Source of the DNA: Clostridium sp. CF012
GTDB taxonomy: Bacteria; Bacillota; Clostridia; Clostridiales; Clostridiaceae
DNA length: 64,000 bases
Direction: 5' to 3'
NCBI RefSeq assembly: GCF_018861755.1
Contig: NZ_JAHLEF010000016.1
Span: 28,764-92,763 of the forward strand
Position numbers and translations under genes: made by a program. Below, piece by piece: positions 59,872-64,000 of the stretch. The notes beneath the pieces were generated by a model. The model was not told the DNA's origin and ran no database searches. It saw only the letters and a program-made list of their open reading frames with translations. Within the stretch, counting starts at the first letter, position 1. Each line of letters opens with the position of its first letter.

Positions 59872-60525
59872 TTATTCATCTGCTGGCTCGTGCGGGCCTT
59901 TATGCGGCGAGGTCGGCACTCCTGGTTTGCCTATATTCTCATCCTGCGAGAAACCGCCGAATCCATGATGGCCAGAAGTTTGATGAGGGTTAAAACCACT
60001 GCGTCGCATATGAGCAAGGTGCTCAAACATTTCGTCACCCATTCGTTCACGTCCGCCGCGCGTCCACCAGTCGCGTTCATCCCCATCTACTTCCACGCCA
60101 ATCTCGGTTTCAATAACCACCATTATACGGTCGAGATAATCTGCAAATGCCTTTTGTTCCTCCTCTGATAGACAAGTGAAAATGTCGCCGGGATTTAATT
60201 CCTGCTGTTGTTCATTTTTACCTTTTGGGGTTAGTTTCACAAGCATCACGCGCTTGTCGGCTTCTGAGGGTTCACGGGCGATATAGCCGCTCTTTTCCAT
60301 CTTTAAAAGAAGCTCGTTCAGCGAGGAAATGCGGATGCCCAGCATGTAAGACAAATCTTTTGTGGAAATGCCATCCTGCATTTTGAGCATAGCGAGGATT
60401 CGCCCCTGTCCGCGTGTTGGGTCGGCCATCAGGCTGCCTTCGACGTGGGCGCGCAAATGCTGTTTGTGCCGCAGCCACTGGAGACGTGAAAGTTTTTCAT
60501 AAAGTTCGTTATTCATTTCGTTCAT
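59872..60525 (-). CDS. MarR-family regulator of the ABC exporter, GC-richer than its surroundings
   Basis: The 217-residue protein has a MarR winged helix (ISTKDLSYMLGIRISSLNELLLKMEKSGYI region, wing EPSEADKRVMLVKLTPKGK, given in parts). A long Gly/His/Pro-rich C-terminal tail (~150-217, HHGFGGFSQDENIGKPGVP) is probably disordered or metal-binding. The start at 60525 has AAAGGGG 8 bases upstream. Codon use is visibly GC-richer than in all neighbours, a sign of transfer. Four GGTACC palindromes over its promoter suggest autoregulation. Confidence 0.87.
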   Translation of the reverse strand: MNEMNNELYEKLSRLQWLRHKQHLRAHVEGSLMADPTRGQGRILAMLKMQDGISTKDLSYMLGIRISSLNELLLKMEKSGYIAREPSEADKRVMLVKLTPKGKNEQQQELNPGDIFTCLSEEEQKAFADYLDRIMVVIETEIGVEVDGDERDWWTRGGRERMGDEMFEHLAHMRRSGFNPHQTSGHHGFGGFSQDENIGKPGVPTSPHKGPHEPADE

Positions 60526-60551
60526 ATAGAAAACCCCTTTCATATTAAACC

Positions 60552-60630
60552 GGTACCGTTTGTACAGGTACCATCTGAATATATTGTAACGGTACCTGTT
60601 TAATTTGTCAAGGGGTTTTCTACAGGTACC
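60552..60630 (-). promoter_or_regulatory. MarR/exporter promoter with four GGTACC operator cores
   Basis: Minus-strand TTGACA (60606-60611), a 17-base spacer and TACAAT (60583-60588) make a near-consensus promoter. GGTACC cores lie at 60552-60557, 60567-60572, 60591-60596 and 60625-60630, most with ACGGTACCTGT-like flanks. One lies in the spacer, one upstream and two downstream of the start site. This is an unusually dense operator set for repression by the MarR protein. Confidence 0.82.
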
Positions 60631-60744
60631 GTAAAAGAATTTATAACTTTTCAGTATACCTTATAAAAAAAATTTCTTTAGAGATTATTTCAATAGTGTA
60701 AAAGTTAAGAAATCAATGATAAACTTTCCACCTTCATATGTTTT

Positions 60745-60846
60745 GAAATGCAGAGTAAAAGAGAAGAAATCGATAAAATACAGGGTTTAACTGTTGGTGC
60801 TGATGACTATATTACAAAGCCTTTCGGTTCTATACCCTACTTATGA
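60745..60846 (+). pseudogene. Fragment of an OmpR-type response-regulator receiver domain
   Basis: A plus-strand frame reads [20 protein letters not shown] followed by KPF. This matches the alpha-4/beta-5 end of receiver domains ([10 protein letters not shown] with the conserved Lys-Pro), then diverges to GSIPYL and stops at 60844-60846. No upstream domain or DNA-binding domain remains. It is a relic of a two-component system, perhaps related to the ABC exporter next to it. Confidence 0.75.
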
Positions 60847-60902
60847 ATAAAAGCATAAACGTTCATTTATTGTAAAAACCATACATTACGATAAACCTTA
60901 AA

Positions 60903-61541
60903 TTACTTATTAGTGAGCATATCACCAGGCTTCCAGTTCAATTTATTTGCATAATCAGAAAAACTATCCGCCAAATTTATCCATCTATTATCTTTTACAA
61001 GGACGATAGTACTTGAACTCGGATTGTAGATTTTTAATATTTTCAACCAATTACTAGTTATTTCTTTCATTTTTTCAAATTTTATAATTTCATCATCTGT
61101 CAATCTTATTAAAATTGAAGCATCATTTTTTGAATAACCAAGAGAATCTTGTCTTTGTATTATCCTTCTTACATATTCAGAAAAATCTCTTGAAATAACC
61201 GAAGTTTGATTGTTAAAACTTTTATTATAGCCAGAAACCGGCATCGCCATACCAAATAATTGTTGGGATGAAATACTTGTCTGATAAAATGCATCACCTA
61301 TAAAATACGCATCCCCTTTATTAATATATTTATTATTTATAGCATTAGTTATAATTTTATATATATCCTGGTTTATTCCTATACTTAGATTTGATAAGGC
61401 ACTAGATAGTGGATTTTGCAAAGCATCTTCATAACTCTTTATTTTTTTATATTGATCATATGATACTACTGAAATACAGCTTATAATGACAATTAATATT
61501 ATTACTATTGCATATAATTTTCTATTATTTAATTTCCTCAT
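60903..61541 (-). CDS. Hypothetical membrane-anchored protein
   Basis: I do not recognise this 212-residue protein. An N-terminal basic stretch (RKLNNRKLY) and one membrane helix (~10-30) are followed by an extracytoplasmic helical domain (KIKSYEDALQNPLSSALSNL) that ends KLNWKPGDML. The start at 61541 has GGAGG at the right distance; an ATG upstream overlaps it. It is in the accessory segment, first of a run of unknown genes. Confidence 0.62.
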   Translation of the reverse strand: MRKLNNRKLYAIVIILIVIISCISVVSYDQYKKIKSYEDALQNPLSSALSNLSIGINQDIYKIITNAINNKYINKGDAYFIGDAFYQTSISSQQLFGMAMPVSGYNKSFNNQTSVISRDFSEYVRRIIQRQDSLGYSKNDASILIRLTDDEIIKFEKMKEITSNWLKILKIYNPSSSTIVLVKDNRWINLADSFSDYANKLNWKPGDMLTNK

Positions 61542-61732
61542 TTTTTCCTCCATAAATTTAATTCTTGCAAATTAATATTTAGTTTTTATGTTAATATATA
61601 TAATTTTTTAATTTACAAACTAGTCATCAAGGGGTCTGTCCAACATTTCTTTTAATCACATCAACAGGAATTAAAAAACAACGTAAAACTAACTAATAAG
61701 GGTAATTTCAACATACTATCACCAGGGGAAAA

Positions 61733-61768
61733 GTAAAAAAAGCGTATCACATTTTGTACGCTATTTTT
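61733..61768 (-). terminator. Terminator overlapping the 61.8-kb gene end
   Basis: AGCGTA (61741-61746) pairs with TACGCT (61757-61762), with flanking A7/T7 tracts extending the stem. On the minus strand it is followed by CTTTTTTTAC. It overlaps the stop codon of the gene at 61761. Confidence 0.75.
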
Positions 61769-62189
61769 TTATCTCATAAAAACCTTTATTAGGGCTAATA
61801 GTTAGTTTTGTACTTGCTAATATTTTTTTACTCGCACTATCCATGACTTCTAATTGTATATCAAATGAACTTTTTATATCTACAACTTTATCATTTTCAA
61901 TGGCACTCCATAATACAGTTTCACCTTGATTTTTTACCTCTTTTCCCAAATGTGAAAAATCACTTATGAATTCCCCTTCATTAGTAATCCAATGATACTC
62001 TAATTTAGTGTATTCTTTCTTAGAATTAAAAATAGGTGTTATTTTAATCCCCCCACTTCCATAAGACATCATAGGAGTATATGAATTTTTGTCGGTAGTT
62101 ATAGTAACTGTATCATTAGTTTTTTTATAAACTACAAACAACATTATCATAATCAAAATAAATACTACTATAATAAATATTTTTTTCAC
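61761..62189 (-). CDS. Hypothetical secreted/anchored protein with beta-rich domain
   Basis: The 142-residue protein has an N-terminal membrane anchor (KKIFIIVVFILIMIMLFVV) and then a beta-rich extracellular part: TVTITTDKNSYTPMMSYGSG, WHITNEGEF-like strands and a final LASTKLTISPNK. The pattern suggests an Ig-like or intracellular-proteinase-inhibitor-like sandwich, but no family is certain. Not a lipoprotein (no Cys). Confidence 0.6.
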   Translation of the reverse strand: MKKIFIIVVFILIMIMLFVVYKKTNDTVTITTDKNSYTPMMSYGSGGIKITPIFNSKKEYTKLEYHWITNEGEFISDFSHLGKEVKNQGETVLWSAIENDKVVDIKSSFDIQLEVMDSASKKILASTKLTISPNKGFYEIKK

Positions 62190-62262
62190 ATTACCCAGCC
62201 CCTTGTATAGAGTTTGCTACATCATTTTATTCGTGTTAAATTACAAGGTTTCAACAACCTCT

Positions 62263-62784
62263 TTACTTTTCTATTGTGTTCAATTTTCCAACATTAGATT
62301 TAATATTCCAACTATAACCTATGAAATAGGTATCAGTTACATTAATTAAGTTATATTCATTTTCAGTACACTTAATTTTTATATTATCCAATATTATATA
62401 TCTACTACTTCCATCAATAATTTTATTAGTTATAATGTGGCTACCGAATGTACTAACAATATTTGTTTGATTGTACATTAAGCCAATAGCAACAACCATA
62501 AAAATTACACATAGGAAAACCTTTATTTTATATCTTAAATCCATTAATACTGTTGATTTCCAAATGTTCTTAAAATACCTTGTTGAATAGTATATAAGAA
62601 GAATTAGCTCAATAGGTACAATAAGCAAAGAAAGATTAATTGGCAAATATAACATCTCATGCAAATTATAATTAAAGTCAGTAATATACTGTACCTTCCC
62701 TAACCATAAACATATACCATCAATTACTATATTTGTTATTAAAAATGTTTTACAGTTGTGACGCAAAATATGAATATTCTTCAT
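62263..62784 (-). CDS. Hypothetical membrane protein
   Basis: I do not recognise this 173-residue protein. It has three to four hydrophobic segments (including INLSLLIVPIELILLIYYST and KVFLCVIFMVVAIGLMY) and a C-terminal soluble part (~125-173). Its ATG overlaps the stop of the NUDIX gene by one base, so the two are translationally coupled. Confidence 0.6.
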   Translation of the reverse strand: MKNIHILRHNCKTFLITNIVIDGICLWLGKVQYITDFNYNLHEMLYLPINLSLLIVPIELILLIYYSTRYFKNIWKSTVLMDLRYKIKVFLCVIFMVVAIGLMYNQTNIVSTFGSHIITNKIIDGSSRYIILDNIKIKCTENEYNLINVTDTYFIGYSWNIKSNVGKLNTIEK

Positions 62785-63263
62785 TAAATCATGTCATTAA
62801 TAATATTAAGTGGTAGAATAGGTTTACTTTTTAAGTCACTAATTATCCTTCTGATTAATGTGTGTGTTCTCAATTTATTATCACTTATTCCAGCAATTTC
62901 ATCAGGTGATAACCACTTTACATCTATAATCTCATTATTATCATATCTTAAAATTCCATTAGTCACTTGTCCAACGTAGCAAAAAAATATAACATGGACA
63001 TTATTAATACTTATAAAATTATATATTCCTAATAAGCCAGATATTGATATTTTGTAGCCTGTTTCTTCTTCAACTTCTCTGATTGCGGCATTAAGTATTT
63101 TTTCATTATTCTCTAACCTACCTGATGGAAAGTTCCACAATTCTTTTTCTACACCTTGACCTTCTTGTACCATGAGAATCCTATTATTATCTTGAACCAC
63201 ACAACCTGCTACTACAGTCAATTCTATCACTCCATTAAATATATTATTTAAGAGATTATTCAA
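62784..63263 (-). CDS. NUDIX hydrolase
   Basis: The 159-residue protein carries a complete Nudix box (GRLENNEKILNAAIREVEEE with TG following), matching G-x5-E-x7-REUxEExGU. Upstream, LMVQEGQGVEKELWNFPSG is the usual approach to the box. It hydrolyses a nucleoside diphosphate linked to another group; the substrate is not predictable. It precedes the coupled membrane-protein gene. Confidence 0.88.
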   Translation of the reverse strand: MNNLLNNIFNGVIELTVVAGCVVQDNNRILMVQEGQGVEKELWNFPSGRLENNEKILNAAIREVEEETGYKISISGLLGIYNFISINNVHVIFFCYVGQVTNGILRYDNNEIIDVKWLSPDEIAGISDNKLRTHTLIRRIISDLKSKPILPLNIINDMI

Positions 63264-63409
63264 TTATAATATGAGGCGTAATTGCATCATAAACTATTAA
63301 CTTTAATATAGTCATCTATTATTTTAATATCTCTAAAATCCTTTTCTCTCCCAAGTTGTATCTTTTGTTTTGTTCTACTGAATCGTTCATTGTTAAAGTC
63401 CTTAAACCT

Positions 63410-63848
<439 letters not shown>

Positions 63849-63898
63849 TGAAAGAGACGACATAAATGAATCTAAAATTATGTTACCTCAACTCTACA

Positions 63899-64000
63899 GT
63901 CGAGTAGACTTACACCTCACAATGTAAGCCCCTCACAGAATCCGTACGTGCGGCTTTCCCGCATACGGCTCCTCATAATAACATTCACAGTTAAAACAAC
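63899..64000 (-). mobile_element. 3' end of a group II intron (domains V and VI), continuing past the window
   Basis: Read on the minus strand, 63971-63938 is a 34-base domain V: GAGCCGTATGCGGGAAAGCC, then GCACGTACGGATTC. It has the catalytic AGC at its start and the typical bulge. Domain VI follows, with stem CTTACA/TGTAAG and a candidate branch A in TCTACTC. The predicted 3' splice site is after ...CTCGAC at 63899, ending in the required AC. The intron body, and any reverse transcriptase in domain IV, lie beyond 64000. The minus-strand 3' exon leads toward the AraC fragment. Confidence 0.85.

Overview
The window is AT-rich DNA (roughly one third G+C by eye) with strong GGAGG-type ribosome binding sites, tightly packed co-oriented operons and many T-tailed hairpin terminators. 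Lipoprotein sugar-binding proteins, UTRA-type GntR regulators, a YesM/YesN-type two-component pair and two ECF transporters all point to a saccharolytic Clostridium (sensu stricto-like) chromosome. No tRNA, rRNA or CRISPR array is visible. Most genes lie on the minus strand.

Layout. (1) 0.1-9.7 kb: a sialic-acid (nan) regulon in two minus-strand units. The upstream unit is kinase (nanK), YhcH-like anomerase and GntR repressor. The downstream unit is nanE, a sugar ABC importer (binding protein and two permeases), nanA, a CE7 acetyl esterase and a DUF624 protein. Both promoters carry the same operator, placed over the -35 box at the same distance from -10. (2) 9.7-13.6 kb: housekeeping and small genes, including a nitroreductase, a lone second rpsD, an Amj lipid II flippase and small proteins. 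(3) 13.7-25.9 kb: an apparent chitobiose module of importer, dedicated chemoreceptor, GH94 N,N'-diacetylchitobiose phosphorylase and sugar-phosphate mutase. A divergent histidine kinase and AraC-type response regulator lie beside it. (4) 26.0-32.6 kb: a little-understood operon with a GntR regulator, a complete ECF transporter, two SAM-hydroxide adenosyltransferase (DUF62) paralogues and a GNAT protein. (5) 32.7-35.5 kb: a hydrolase/GbsR-like pair, a small protein that is a tandem duplication of itself, and an orphan gene. (6) 35.6-45.8 kb: a lactose/galactoside operon (importer, LacZ, GH63-like hydrolase, EamA permease) with a LacI regulator. (7) 46-53.3 kb: phosphate transport (DUF47-PiT), glutathione peroxidase, a DsbA/SpxH-like protein with a poly-Asn start, a TPP-riboswitch-controlled tenA-thiT pair, and a lactonase-DUF4180 pair. 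(8) 53.7-64 kb: an accessory segment flanked by two damaged copies of the same AraC-family gene, about 9 kb apart. It holds a sialate-esterase-like SGNH hydrolase, a heterodimeric ABC exporter with its GC-richer MarR regulator, gene remnants and several unknown genes, and ends in the 3' end of a group II intron.

The three sugar modules share a plan. Each has a lipoprotein binding protein and two CUT1 permeases but no ATPase gene, so a shared ATPase elsewhere is implied. Each has a large hairpin between the binding-protein gene and the first permease gene. Gene decay is visible in several places: an AraC nonsense mutation, an AraC chimera, a response-regulator fragment, a MarR tail and a frameshifted fragment.

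The two regions most worth following are the ECF/SAM-hydrolase operon (26.1-32.6 kb) and the chitobiose module with its own chemoreceptor (13.7-25.9 kb).
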